From Halogeometricum pallidum JCM 14848 (GTDB lineage: Archaea > Halobacteriota > Halobacteria > Halobacteriales > Haloferacaceae): a stretch of 64,000 nucleotides of DNA. Location: positions 1-64,000 of the forward strand of contig NZ_AOIV01000044.1 of the NCBI RefSeq assembly GCF_000337095.1, given 5' to 3'. Shown one piece after another: positions 43,963 to 52,406 of the stretch (positions are counted from its first letter, which is position 1; each line of letters opens with the position of its first letter). The notes below the pieces were generated by a model. The model searched no databases. It had not been told where the DNA came from and saw only the letters and a program-made list of their open reading frames with translations. The position numbers and the translations under genes are program-made.

Positions 43963-45105
43963 ATGACTCCTGAGAGACTGTACGAACGACTCGACCGGGG
44001 TGGGTCGGTCTCTCTACTCGACGTTCGGAATCGAGACGAACACGACGCGTGGCACGTCGACGGCGGCGAGACGACCCTCGTCCCGTACTCGAAGTTCATG
44101 GCGGCCGAGGCGCGCGGCGACGTCGCCGAAACCGCCCGAGAGGCCGGCCTCGACCCCGAGGACCAGATCGTCGTCGTCTGCGGTCGCGGCGAGGCCAGCG
44201 CGTACGTCGCCGAACTCCTCCGGGACGAGGGCTTCGACGCGGAGAACCTCGAGGACGGCATGCGCGGGTGGGCGCGCGTCTACGTCTCGGTCGTCGTCCC
44301 GGCCGACGTCGACGCGGTGATACACCAGTACCGTCGCCCCGCCAGCGGGTGTCTCGCCTACTTCGTCGTCTCGGACGGCGAGGCCGCGGTGATAGACCCC
44401 CTCAGGCAGTTCACGGAGCGGTACGTTACCGACGCCCGCGAGTACGGCGCCGACCTCGCGTACGCCCTCGACACGCACGTCCACGCCGACCACGTCAGCG
44501 GCGTCCGGAGACTCGCCGACGAGACGGACGCCACCGCTGTCCACCCCGAGGGTGCGCGCGACAGAGGTCTCGACGCCGGCGACGCGACCGAGTTCGTCGT
44601 CGACGGCGACGAGATTCGCGTCGGGAACGCGACGCTCACCGCCGTCCACGCTCCCGGTCACACCAGCGAGATGACCGCCTACCGCCTCGGCAACGTGCTG
44701 TTCTCGGGCGATAGCCTGTTCGTCGAGAGCGTCGCCCGCCCGGATTTGGAGGTGGGCGACGAGGGCGCGACCGACGCCGCGCGGCAGTTGTACGGGACGC
44801 TCCAGTCGGTGTTCGGCGCGTTTCGCGACGACACCCGTATCGCTCCGGCGCACTACGGTACCGCCGCCGAACGGCGGAGCGACGGCACCTACTCCGCGTA
44901 CCTCGGCGACCTCCGGGACGGCCTCCCGCTTCTCATGTTCTCGGAGGAGCAGTTCGTGGAGACGGTCCTCTCCGATATGCCGCCGCGGCCGGCGAACTAC
45001 GAGGAGATAATCGCCACGAACCTCGGTCGGAGCGACGTGGCCGACGCGGAGGCCTTCGAGTTGGAACTCGGACCGAACAACTGCGCGGTCTCGAAGGCGG
45101 ACTGA
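43963..45105 (+). CDS. Rhodanese-metallo-beta-lactamase fusion (persulfide dioxygenase-like)
   Basis: The 380-residue protein has an N-terminal rhodanese domain (about 1-105) with active loop VVVCGRGEASAY. A glyoxalase-II-type lactamase domain (about 112-320) follows, with THVHADHVSGVRRLADET, APGHTSEMT, LFSGDSLFVESVARPDL and IAPAHYG. Most known sulfur-related fusions place rhodanese after the lactamase, so the order is notable. The predicted role is glutathione- or other thiol-persulfide oxidation with sulfur transfer. Haloarchaea use gamma-glutamylcysteine, so the thiol may be that. Confidence 0.82.
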   Translation: MTPERLYERLDRGGSVSLLDVRNRDEHDAWHVDGGETTLVPYSKFMAAEARGDVAETAREAGLDPEDQIVVVCGRGEASAYVAELLRDEGFDAENLEDGMRGWARVYVSVVVPADVDAVIHQYRRPASGCLAYFVVSDGEAAVIDPLRQFTERYVTDAREYGADLAYALDTHVHADHVSGVRRLADETDATAVHPEGARDRGLDAGDATEFVVDGDEIRVGNATLTAVHAPGHTSEMTAYRLGNVLFSGDSLFVESVARPDLEVGDEGATDAARQLYGTLQSVFGAFRDDTRIAPAHYGTAAERRSDGTYSAYLGDLRDGLPLLMFSEEQFVETVLSDMPPRPANYEEIIATNLGRSDVADAEAFELELGPNNCAVSKAD

Positions 45106-45155
45106 GTTGCCGATTCGATCCCGTTCGAACCGATTTGACCCGAACGGCGGCGCGC

Positions 45156-45482
45156 TCAGTCGTCGTCCGCGGCGGGCGCGGCGGCCGAGGCGTCGTTCTC
45201 GATGCTCGGCGGGTAGACGCCGCGTTCCAGTTTGAGGTCGCTCTGCGGGCGCGCCATGCACGTCAGCGCGTAGTCCTCTCGCTCCTCGTCGGTGAGGCCG
45301 CGGGCGGCGGGTTGAACCACGTCGCCTTCGAGAATCTCTGCGGAGCAGGCCAGACACATCCCGACCCGGCAGGAGTACTCCTGCGCGATTCCTTCCTCGA
45401 TACAGGCCTTGAGGATGGTCTGCTTGTCGGAGACCTGAATCGACTCGTCCGTCCCGACGAACTCGACGGTGTACTCGGTCAT
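45156..45482 (-). CDS. 2Fe-2S ferredoxin
   Basis: The 108-residue plant-type ferredoxin has the cluster ligands in YSCRVGMCLACSAEIL and LTCMARPQSD (Cx4Cx2C...C). It has an Ala/Asp-rich C-terminal tail. It is shorter than the abundant ~129-residue halobacterial ferredoxin, which has an acidic N-terminal insertion, so it is a second type. ATG 45482 (MTEYTVEFVG) is preferred over the frame start at 45509. It is convergent with the rhodanese-lactamase gene. Confidence 0.88.
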   Translation of the reverse strand: MTEYTVEFVGTDESIQVSDKQTILKACIEEGIAQEYSCRVGMCLACSAEILEGDVVQPAARGLTDEEREDYALTCMARPQSDLKLERGVYPPSIENDASAAAPAADDD

Positions 45483-45624
45483 GAGACCCGATTTGCGGGA
45501 CCGCGGCAAAACTCTTTATGGAGCGATTCGGTCGGTGACACGAGGCCGGGATTCGGAGGGAACGCGACTGAGGGCTCTCGTCCCCCCGCTCCCTTCGCTC
45601 GCCGGTCGGGTCGCCCCCGAGCGG

Positions 45625-46062
45625 TCAGGTCATTCCCTGCTCGGCGGCGCCCTCGCGTATCTTCTTCGCCCGCTTCCGCACGCGGTTGACGTACCGCTGC
45701 ACTTTCTCGGGTTTCTCGCCGTAGTAGGAGGCGACCCACTCGACGTCGACGAGCGGCTGCGTGAGGAAGTAGGCGACGAGCGTGTCGCGCCCGGCTTGGA
45801 TTATCTCCGGCGGAACGCCCCGCTCTCCCGTCCCCGCCTCCTGAAATCCGTTGACGTCGAAGTAGACGTCGGCGTACAGCGTCGCCGTGTCGGCGTCGTC
45901 GAACTCGATTCCCTCGTGGTGCGGCGCCTCGAACCGGTAGACCGTTCCGTCGGTCCCGGCCGTCCGTTCGACGATGCGGACACCGAGGATGTAGTCGCGA
46001 TGGACGGATTCGGCCGGGCCGGTCGTCCGCTCGTCGTCGGCTGTGTCGTCAGTTTGTGACAT
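45625..46062 (-). CDS. Conserved haloarchaeal hypothetical protein
   Basis: I do not recognise this 145-residue protein. It has an acidic N-terminal 20 residues, then a beta-rich part (DYILGVRIVERTAGTDGTVY, TATLYADVYFDVNGF). A helical part that looks like a small HTH follows (VEWVASYYGEKPEKVQRYVNRVRKRAKKIRE, quoted with its basic end). The C-terminal basic helix could bind nucleic acid. It lies 83 bases upstream-side of the PhoX-like gene end on the same strand. Confidence 0.6.
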   Translation of the reverse strand: MSQTDDTADDERTTGPAESVHRDYILGVRIVERTAGTDGTVYRFEAPHHEGIEFDDADTATLYADVYFDVNGFQEAGTGERGVPPEIIQAGRDTLVAYFLTQPLVDVEWVASYYGEKPEKVQRYVNRVRKRAKKIREGAAEQGMT

Positions 46063-46145
46063 GTTCGATAGTAGTGAACTGAAAGATGGTTAGTGGTCGC
46101 GGCGGGTCCCGCCTCGCGTCGCCGGCTTCTCGGTTCCGGCGCGAG

Positions 46146-48398
46146 TCAGTTTTCGCCGTCGTCCTCTCCGCCCGTTTCGTTTTCTCCGCTCTCTCCGTTC
46201 TCTTCGCCTTCCTCGTTTTCTTCGCCCTTTCCGCCCGTTTCGTTTTCTTCGCCCTTTCCGTTCTCTTCGCCCTCCTCGTTCTCCTCGACGGCCTCTTCGG
46301 CCGTGTCGCCGACGCTCTCCGGTTCGTAGACGTAGAGTCCGTCGTTTGGGTACGAGCGGGCCGGGCCGCCGAAGCCGTCCTCACAGCAGAGCACGCGGCC
46401 GTCGCGCATCGCGTAGACGTTGTCGACGTTGCGGAGGGCGTCGTCGGCGACACTCGCCGGGTCCGTGAAGTCCGGACCGACGATGACGGGTTTGAGCGTC
46501 GAGACGTTGTAGTCGTCTTCGAGTTCGGCGCGGTAGACGACCCCGCCGTCGACGCGGTCCATCTGGACGTCGCCCTCGTCGTCCGCCAGGGCGTCGTTGA
46601 ACTCGGAGATGCCGAAGTAGACGTAGTCACCCGGGCCGGCGTCGTCGACGCTGTCGACGCCCTCGGCCTTGTTGAACTCGATGGAGGCGCCGATCTCCTT
46701 TGCGGCCGCGCGGGTTTCGAGGAACGGGACGCGCCGGAGTTCGTCGTCGACGCCGTCGGGGCCGTGCTCCTCGTACTGGCGGGCCCACTCGACGATGTCC
46801 TCGTTCGAGACGTAGTTTTGGTTCCCGTTGCGGATGACTTCGAGGTCCGCCTCGCGAAGCGCCGCCGCCGGGTCGTCAGCCCAGTTGGTCTCGGCGTGAG
46901 CCTCGAAGTAGTCGACCTGCGTGACGTCGTCGTACTCGGCGACCCACGATTCGACCTCGGCGTTCGTCGCGTGACCGAGTTCGAGCCACTCGACCTCCAG
47001 GTTGACGTACGCCGGGGACTTCCGCTCGCCGCCCTCCGAGGCGTTCGCCGCGTCGTTCGTTATCTTCGGCGCGTACAGGGTGCCGGTGACGTCCATCGGG
47101 TCGTCGTACTCCGGGATGGGGTCGTCGGCGACGAACTTGTAGATACCCTTGCTGTCGCCGTCCGAACAGCCGTAGACGGTCTTCTGGTCGCCCTGCACGT
47201 CGGGGGACTCCCAGGCGGCCCGACCCATCACGTAGTACTTCACGGCTTCGGGCTCCTCGGCCGCCGGTTCGCGGAAGTCGACGAAGTAGCCGTACCGGTA
47301 CGGGTTCGGGTAGACGTCGTCGATGGGCGACGTCCGGAGGTTCCGGTCGTCGACCTGGTCGCTCTGATCGGAGCCGAGGTAGTACGCGAGGAACTCCACG
47401 CCGGTCAGCGCCCAACTACCCTGCGGGCTGAAGTCCTCTTCGAGGTGGTCGTACTGCGCGTACGTCGATATCGCGTCGGATATCTCGCCGGGGTTCGGGC
47501 GGTTCCAGAAGTGCGCGGCACCGACGAGTCCCGCGCCGGACTCGGCCTCCACGATGTCGCCGACCGTGTCCGTCATGTTGACGCGGGGGTGCGCGTAGTT
47601 CTCCTCGGCGGATATCATCGTCCCCCACGGGCTGAGGTCGCCGTAGCAGTTGATGCGGGTCCCGCCGTGGGCGCGCAGCGACTCGGTGTTCGACAGGTTC
47701 ATCGCGTTCTCCATGTCGGCGCTCCACTCGCCGTCCTCGTCCTGACTGATGGGGACGCGCGAGACGTCTCCGGGGCTGTTCTCCCAGTTCGTGAACAGAT
47801 AGCCCTCCGTCTCCTCCTCGTTCGTCGGGACGAACTGGTTGCAGTCGGGGTTGCTCCCGGCGAGTCCGTACTGCGTCCCCGCGAAATACGGCCGTTCCTC
47901 GCGCTCGGGGTCGGCCGGGTCCGAGCGCATGATGTCCGTCCCGTCCGGCGTCTGCGTCACGCCGAGCAGTTCCTCGCCGTCGTTTATCGGTTCGCGCCCG
48001 TAGAAGAGTATCTCGTAGTCGCCGGCCTCCGACCGGACGTCACGCTGTTCCTCCTCCGTCTCGGGGATTCCGACCTCCTCGAAGTCGTCGTTGCTCCCGT
48101 CGAACGTGAAGTTGAACCCGCTGAAGTAGCCCACCGCCGCCCGCCCGAACGGTTCGGGGTTCTCCTCGGAGGGGTGCTGGAGACTGTACAGCAACCCTCC
48201 GTCGCGGAAGACGAACGGCCCCGTCACTTCCGCTCCGAACGCCGTCGTCGAGAACCGCTTGAGGCTCCCTTCGACGCTGGGTGCACCCGGCGTGTCGGAC
48301 TCCTCAACCTCGTCTGCAGTCGCTACCCCTGCCACACTTGCCCCGAGTGTGGCGGCCGCGGACGTCGCCATCAGCTTCCGTCGAGTAAAGTCTACCAT
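46146..48398 (-). CDS. Tat-exported PhoX-like alkaline phosphatase (DUF839)
   Basis: PhoX-family proteins are calcium/iron phosphatases exported by the Tat pathway. The 750-residue protein has a twin-arginine signal (MVDFTRRKLMATSAAATLGA, cleavage likely near ATA-DE at 28-30). A long beta-propeller-like region follows with THAEEN-type motifs (GTMISAEENYAHPR, RINCYGDLSPWGT, YYVMGRAAWESPDV, YGCSDGDSKGIYKFVADD). It ends in a ~45-residue Glu/Gly/Asn repeat. ATG 48398 is fixed by the Tat motif and the TATA box; the longer frame to 48506 is not used. Release of phosphate outside the cell is the likely role. Confidence 0.82.
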   Translation of the reverse strand: MVDFTRRKLMATSAAATLGASVAGVATADEVEESDTPGAPSVEGSLKRFSTTAFGAEVTGPFVFRDGGLLYSLQHPSEENPEPFGRAAVGYFSGFNFTFDGSNDDFEEVGIPETEEEQRDVRSEAGDYEILFYGREPINDGEELLGVTQTPDGTDIMRSDPADPEREERPYFAGTQYGLAGSNPDCNQFVPTNEEETEGYLFTNWENSPGDVSRVPISQDEDGEWSADMENAMNLSNTESLRAHGGTRINCYGDLSPWGTMISAEENYAHPRVNMTDTVGDIVEAESGAGLVGAAHFWNRPNPGEISDAISTYAQYDHLEEDFSPQGSWALTGVEFLAYYLGSDQSDQVDDRNLRTSPIDDVYPNPYRYGYFVDFREPAAEEPEAVKYYVMGRAAWESPDVQGDQKTVYGCSDGDSKGIYKFVADDPIPEYDDPMDVTGTLYAPKITNDAANASEGGERKSPAYVNLEVEWLELGHATNAEVESWVAEYDDVTQVDYFEAHAETNWADDPAAALREADLEVIRNGNQNYVSNEDIVEWARQYEEHGPDGVDDELRRVPFLETRAAAKEIGASIEFNKAEGVDSVDDAGPGDYVYFGISEFNDALADDEGDVQMDRVDGGVVYRAELEDDYNVSTLKPVIVGPDFTDPASVADDALRNVDNVYAMRDGRVLCCEDGFGGPARSYPNDGLYVYEPESVGDTAEEAVEENEEGEENGKGEENETGGKGEENEEGEENGESGENETGGEDDGEN
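46149..46290 (-). repeat. Low-complexity Glu/Gly/Asn coding repeat in the PhoX-like tail
   Basis: The tail consists of imperfect units of the type GEENETGG and EENEEGEENG, about 45 residues. On DNA it is a ctc/ttc-rich repeat. Such acidic disordered tails can link a protein to the S-layer or bind calcium; length may vary between strains. Confidence 0.7.
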
Positions 48399-48423
48399 GC
48401 GGATTGACAGATAACACGGCCGG

Positions 48424-48432
48424 TTAAATAAA
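48424..48432 (-). promoter_or_regulatory. TATA box of the PhoX-like gene
   Basis: The minus strand reads tttatttaacc, 26-34 bases before ATG 48398. The next 60 bases upstream are very AT-rich (ttgtaatggttatacatacatc region), where a phosphate-responsive site could lie. Confidence 0.55.
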
Positions 48433-48580
48433 TTTGTAATGGTTATACATACATCTAGGCTGTGTAATGAATCACAACGAGACCAATATAGCCGTACGTG
48501 ACACAATTTAACGCTGTACGGGACTATTCAAAAATGAATACAGTATTTCGGGAACGTCGCCGTCTGACCCGCCGCGGCGC

Positions 48581-49015
48581 TCACTCCTCCTCGTCGGCCC
48601 GGACGGTCAGAACCGGCACGTCGGACCGTCGAACCACCTTCTCCGTGACGCTGCCGAGGAGGTAGCGGTCCAGGCCGCTCCGACCGTGCGTCCCCATCAC
48701 GATGAGGTCGCAGTCGTTCGCCTTCGCGTAGTCGAGGATGGTCTCGTAGGCCGACCCCGACTCCACGCTCGTCGTCGTCTCCACGCCGGCGCGCTCGGCC
48801 GTCTGGACGACGTGTTCGACGGCCTCTTTCCCCTCCGTCTCCAGCGACTCGACGACGATGTCCGTGCCCGCTTCCAGGGAGGCGTACGTCCCGGAGTCGA
48901 CGACGTAGAGGGCGTGGATGGTCGCTCCGTACTGCTTGGCCAGGTCGACGGCGTTCTCTACGGCTCGCTCCGTCGCGTGGCTCCCGTCGGTCGGCACGAG
49001 GATTCGGTCGTACAT
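48581..49015 (-). CDS. Universal stress protein (UspA family)
   Basis: The 144-residue protein has ILVPTDGSHATERAVENAVD at the N-terminus and the ATP-binding motif VMGTHGRSGLDRYLLGSVTEKVV. This is the G-2x-G-9x-G(S/T) pattern of ATP-binding Usp proteins. MYDRILVPTD at 49015 is the normal start. Role in stress response; no specific partner visible. Confidence 0.92.
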   Translation of the reverse strand: MYDRILVPTDGSHATERAVENAVDLAKQYGATIHALYVVDSGTYASLEAGTDIVVESLETEGKEAVEHVVQTAERAGVETTTSVESGSAYETILDYAKANDCDLIVMGTHGRSGLDRYLLGSVTEKVVRRSDVPVLTVRADEEE

Positions 49016-49064
49016 CGTCCGTAGTACGGCCACCTACGGTTAGAAACTGTCCGCCGAACGACGT

Positions 49065-49397
49065 TCACTCCACGCTGGCGTCGGCGTCTCCGCTAACGGT
49101 GTCCCCGTCGGCGGCGTCCGGCGACTCGCCGCGGAACGCCAGAATCGCGTCTTCGCACGCGCGGAGGCCGTCTATTCGCTCTCGCTCTGCGAGCGACACC
49201 GTCTCCACGACGGTCCAACCGTCGCCGTCGTCGTCGAAGACGACCCCTTTCACCCACGACCCGGTGGCGAGGATGACGGCGCTGGCGTCGCCCTCCTCCT
49301 CGATGGGGCTGGCGAGTTCGAAGACCTCGGAGCGGTTGAGGTCCAGCAGTTCCTTGGCCGACAGCGGTCGCGGCGGCAGCGACTCCACGAGTGCCAT
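49065..49397 (-). CDS. Hypothetical protein
   Basis: The 110-residue acidic protein reads as a small beta-rich domain (LNRSEVFELASPIEEEG, ASAVILATGSWVKGVVFDDDG, GWTVVETVSLAERERIDG). An Asp/Ala tail follows. It is probably a haloarchaeal conserved gene; I cannot assign a family. It is 49 bases from the UspA start and may share a transcript with it; divergent to the Agl23-like gene. Confidence 0.55.
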   Translation of the reverse strand: MALVESLPPRPLSAKELLDLNRSEVFELASPIEEEGDASAVILATGSWVKGVVFDDDGDGWTVVETVSLAERERIDGLRACEDAILAFRGESPDAADGDTVSGDADASVE

Positions 49398-49507
49398 GTC
49401 CGTCCGTCCCCCGCGGCGGTGCTTGTGCCTTCCGAACCGGCGGGACCGCCGGGCGGGGCGCGAGTCGGACCAAAAAGCTTCTACGCGCTACCGCGGGAGT
49501 CTCCCCT

Positions 49508-51190
49508 ATGTCTCTCGGAGACGCGCCGGACGACGCCGCGGGCCGTCGCCGCGGCGTCCGACTCGACGGGGTCGCAGCCGCCGTCGCGGTCCTCGCCGCC
49601 CTCGGACTCCTCGCGCGCCTCGTCGACCTCGGCGCGCGCCCGTTCCACTGGGACGAGGCCCGCGTCGGCTACTGGTCGCTCCGCTATCTGGAGGTGGGGT
49701 CGTTCGAGTACCGCCCCGTCGCGGGCGGTCCGCTCCTCTATCACCTCGACCGACTCGTCTTCGCCCTCGTCGGCGCGACGGACGCGACGGCCCGCCTGCC
49801 CGTCGCCGTCCTCGGCGCGGCGCTCCCGCTCTGTGCGCTCCTGTTCCGCGACCGACTCGACGACGCCGACACGCTGCTGTTCGCCGCGCTCCTCGGATTC
49901 AGTCCGCTGTTTGTCTACTACTCGCGCTTCCTCCGCGGCGACGTCCCCCTCGCGCTGTTCGCACTGGCGTTCGTCGGGTTCGCCGTGCGCGCGTACGACC
50001 GCCGGAGTCGACGCGACGCCTACCTCGGGTCGGTCGCCCTCGCCCTCGCGTTTGCCTCGTCGGGGTTCGTCGCCGCCTATGTCCTGTGTTGGCTGGCCGC
50101 CGCCGTCCTCCTCCTCGACCAACCGAGCGCCGTCGTCGACGCCGGGTCGTCGACGCGTCGGCAACTCGCCGCCCTCCGCTCGCGCGTGGCCAGCCGAACC
50201 GGCGCCGCGGCGCGCGCGTTCCTCCTCTTCCTCGGGACGACGGTGCTCTGTTTCGCCCCCAGGGCGGGGCCGCACGTCGACGTCGGCCTCTGGAAGCCGA
50301 CGACGTGGCACCTCGTGCTGTACGAGTCCACGGTCGGCGCGCTCTGGTCGTTCCTCGGCGTCCGCGTGCTCAACCGCTGGCCGTACTCGACGCACTCGCT
50401 GTTCCCGTACGTCGAGGCGTTCGCCGACACCCTCGTCGTCGCGGCGCTCCCGGTGCTCGTCGCCGCCGTCGCCGCCCTCCTCTGGAACCGCTACGCCGGC
50501 GCGGCGCGCCGCCCCCTCCTGGACGGATTCGCCTACTGGAGCGCGGCCGCGTTCGCCCTCCTGCCCGTCGTGACCGAGGTGTCGGCGCCGTGGGTCGCCG
50601 TCCACGTCCTCCTCCCAGCGTCGCTCCTCGCCGCCGTCGGGGGGGCGGCACTCGCGAGGCGCGCCGTCGCTCTCGGCAGGGGGGCCGACCGCGACGCGGC
50701 CAGCGTCGCCGCCGTCTGCCTCGTCCTCCTCGCCGTCCTCGCGCAGACGGGCGCGGTGACCGCCGCGGGCGTGTACGGCCCCTCCGACCGCTCGAACGAC
50801 CTCGCGCAGTTCGCCCAACCGAGCGACGACCTGACCCCTCTCGCGGAGAACGCGACGGCCGTCGCCGACGGCGACCCCTCCACCCCCGAGGTGCTGTACG
50901 TCGGCGAGGAGTACTACACCGCGTGGGACCCCGGCAACGAGTACCCGCCGACCGTCGACTCGTGGGGCAACCGCCTTCCGCTTCCATGGTACTTCGAGCG
51001 CGCCGGCGCAGACGAGGTGAGCACGGAGAACGCGACGACGCTGGCGCAGCGAGAGTCCGTCCCGCCCATCGTCGTCACGGAACCGGAACTCGCGAACGCT
51101 GTCGGCGACACCCTCGGCGGCGGCTACGAGCGGTCGACGTACCGACTGGGTCTGTGGGACCGCGAGACGGTCGTGTTCGTCCGGCGGTAG
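49508..51190 (+). CDS. GT-C-type membrane protein, Agl23-like (TIGR03663 family)
   Basis: The 560-residue protein has about 10-11 membrane segments in the first 430 residues and an external C-terminal domain. The first loop holds ARPFHWDEARVGYWSLRYLE, with the acidic DE motif typical of GT-C enzymes such as PMT and ArnT; YYSRFLRGDVPLALF follows. The family is annotated as flippase-associated Agl23 in haloarchaea and is predicted to be a lipid-sugar-dependent glycosyltransferase. It is 31 kb from the agl cluster. ATG 49508 is selected from a frame opening at GTG 49391. Confidence 0.75.
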   Translation: MSLGDAPDDAAGRRRGVRLDGVAAAVAVLAALGLLARLVDLGARPFHWDEARVGYWSLRYLEVGSFEYRPVAGGPLLYHLDRLVFALVGATDATARLPVAVLGAALPLCALLFRDRLDDADTLLFAALLGFSPLFVYYSRFLRGDVPLALFALAFVGFAVRAYDRRSRRDAYLGSVALALAFASSGFVAAYVLCWLAAAVLLLDQPSAVVDAGSSTRRQLAALRSRVASRTGAAARAFLLFLGTTVLCFAPRAGPHVDVGLWKPTTWHLVLYESTVGALWSFLGVRVLNRWPYSTHSLFPYVEAFADTLVVAALPVLVAAVAALLWNRYAGAARRPLLDGFAYWSAAAFALLPVVTEVSAPWVAVHVLLPASLLAAVGGAALARRAVALGRGADRDAASVAAVCLVLLAVLAQTGAVTAAGVYGPSDRSNDLAQFAQPSDDLTPLAENATAVADGDPSTPEVLYVGEEYYTAWDPGNEYPPTVDSWGNRLPLPWYFERAGADEVSTENATTLAQRESVPPIVVTEPELANAVGDTLGGGYERSTYRLGLWDRETVVFVRR

Positions 51191-51277
51191 TCGAGAGACG
51201 CGGGCACGACGGAGTCACCGCTGGCCGTCGCGGCGTCACCGAAAAACGAGAACGTTCGTGTGTCCGCTCGACCCGGG

Positions 51278-52231
51278 TTACCGGAAGCCCATCGCTTCGA
51301 TCTGTTCTTGGTACCGGTTCCGGATGGTGACCTCGGTCACCTGCGCCACGTCGGCGACTTCGCGCTGGGTCTTCTTCTCGTTGCAGAGCAGGGAAGCGGC
51401 GTAGATGGCGGCCGCGGCGAACCCCGTCGGCGACTTCCCCGAGAGCAGGCCCTGCTCGGCGGAGACGTCGATTATCTCGGTCGCCTTCGCCTGTACCTCT
51501 TCAGAGAGGCCGAGGGCGGAGGCGAAGCGCGGAACGAACTGCTTGGGGTCGACGGGCTTCAGTTCGAGACCGAGTTCCTGGGAGATGTAGCGGTACGTCC
51601 GTCCGATTTCCTTCTGCGGGACGCGGGAGACTTCGGCGACTTCGTCGAGCGAGCGCGGGATGCCCTCCTGCCGGCAGGCGGCGTAGAGAGCGGAGGTGGC
51701 GACGCCCTCGATGGAGCGTCCCCGGATCAGGTCCTCGTTCAGCGCGCGGCGGTAGATGACCGAAGCGACCTCTCGTACGGAGCGGGGAACACCCAGCGCG
51801 GAGGCCATGCGGTCGATTTCCGAGAGCGCGAACTGGAGGTTTCGCTCGCCCGCGTCCTTCGTTCGGATGCGCTCCTGCCACTTGCGGAGGCGGTGCATCT
51901 GCGAGCGCTTCTCGGAGGAGAGCGACCGCCCGTAGGCGTCCTTGTCCTTCCAGTCGATGGTCGTCGTCAGGCCGCGGTCGTGCATCGTCTCCGTGATGGG
52001 CGCCCCGACGCGGGACTTCGACTGGCGCTCGGAGTGGTTGAACGCTCGCCACTCCGGGCCGCGGTCGATCTGACGCTCGTCGAGAACCAAGCCGCAGTCG
52101 TCGCACACCAGCTCCCCCTGGTCGGCATCCGTGATCACGTTCGTGGACTCACACTCCGGGCACGCGATGCGCTCGTCGGAACTCTTCTCCGCTTCCTGCT
52201 CCTGTTGACGCTGGCGGCTCGGACGTTCCAT
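51278..52231 (-). CDS. tfb: Transcription initiation factor TFB
   Basis: TFB joins TBP at the promoter and recruits RNA polymerase. The 317-residue protein has an N-terminal zinc ribbon ([20 protein letters not shown] then DDCG), the B-reader/linker with [20 protein letters not shown], and two cyclin repeats (about 125-205 and 220-310). It ends [16 protein letters not shown]. Haloarchaea carry several TFBs; which paralogue this is cannot be told. ATG 52231 is leaderless with a clear TATA box. Confidence 0.96.
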   Translation of the reverse strand: MERPSRQRQQEQEAEKSSDERIACPECESTNVITDADQGELVCDDCGLVLDERQIDRGPEWRAFNHSERQSKSRVGAPITETMHDRGLTTTIDWKDKDAYGRSLSSEKRSQMHRLRKWQERIRTKDAGERNLQFALSEIDRMASALGVPRSVREVASVIYRRALNEDLIRGRSIEGVATSALYAACRQEGIPRSLDEVAEVSRVPQKEIGRTYRYISQELGLELKPVDPKQFVPRFASALGLSEEVQAKATEIIDVSAEQGLLSGKSPTGFAAAAIYAASLLCNEKKTQREVADVAQVTEVTIRNRYQEQIEAMGFR

Positions 52232-52254
52232 TATAAGGTTTGTGGTGAAGCGCG

Positions 52255-52263
52255 TATTTAAAT
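52255..52263 (-). promoter_or_regulatory. tfb promoter TATA box
   Basis: The minus strand has gatttaaatac, 24-32 bases before ATG 52231. A second AT-rich stretch (tatatcggc) lies further upstream. Confidence 0.6.
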
Positions 52264-52406
52264 CTTCGTATAAGGATGCCGATATACTAACACAGACTAG
52301 CAACTAGTATCTATCGGTTCGGCGGCCGTTCGTCGCCGGACGCGGCGTTCCGACGGCGGTGACGGACGCCGGTTCCGTTATCCCGGCGTCGGCCCAACGG
52401 GTTCGC

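Noticed and set aside
46086-48407. Plus-strand frame of 773 codons over the PhoX-like gene
   Set aside because: Antisense to a gene with a clear Tat signal and family motifs.
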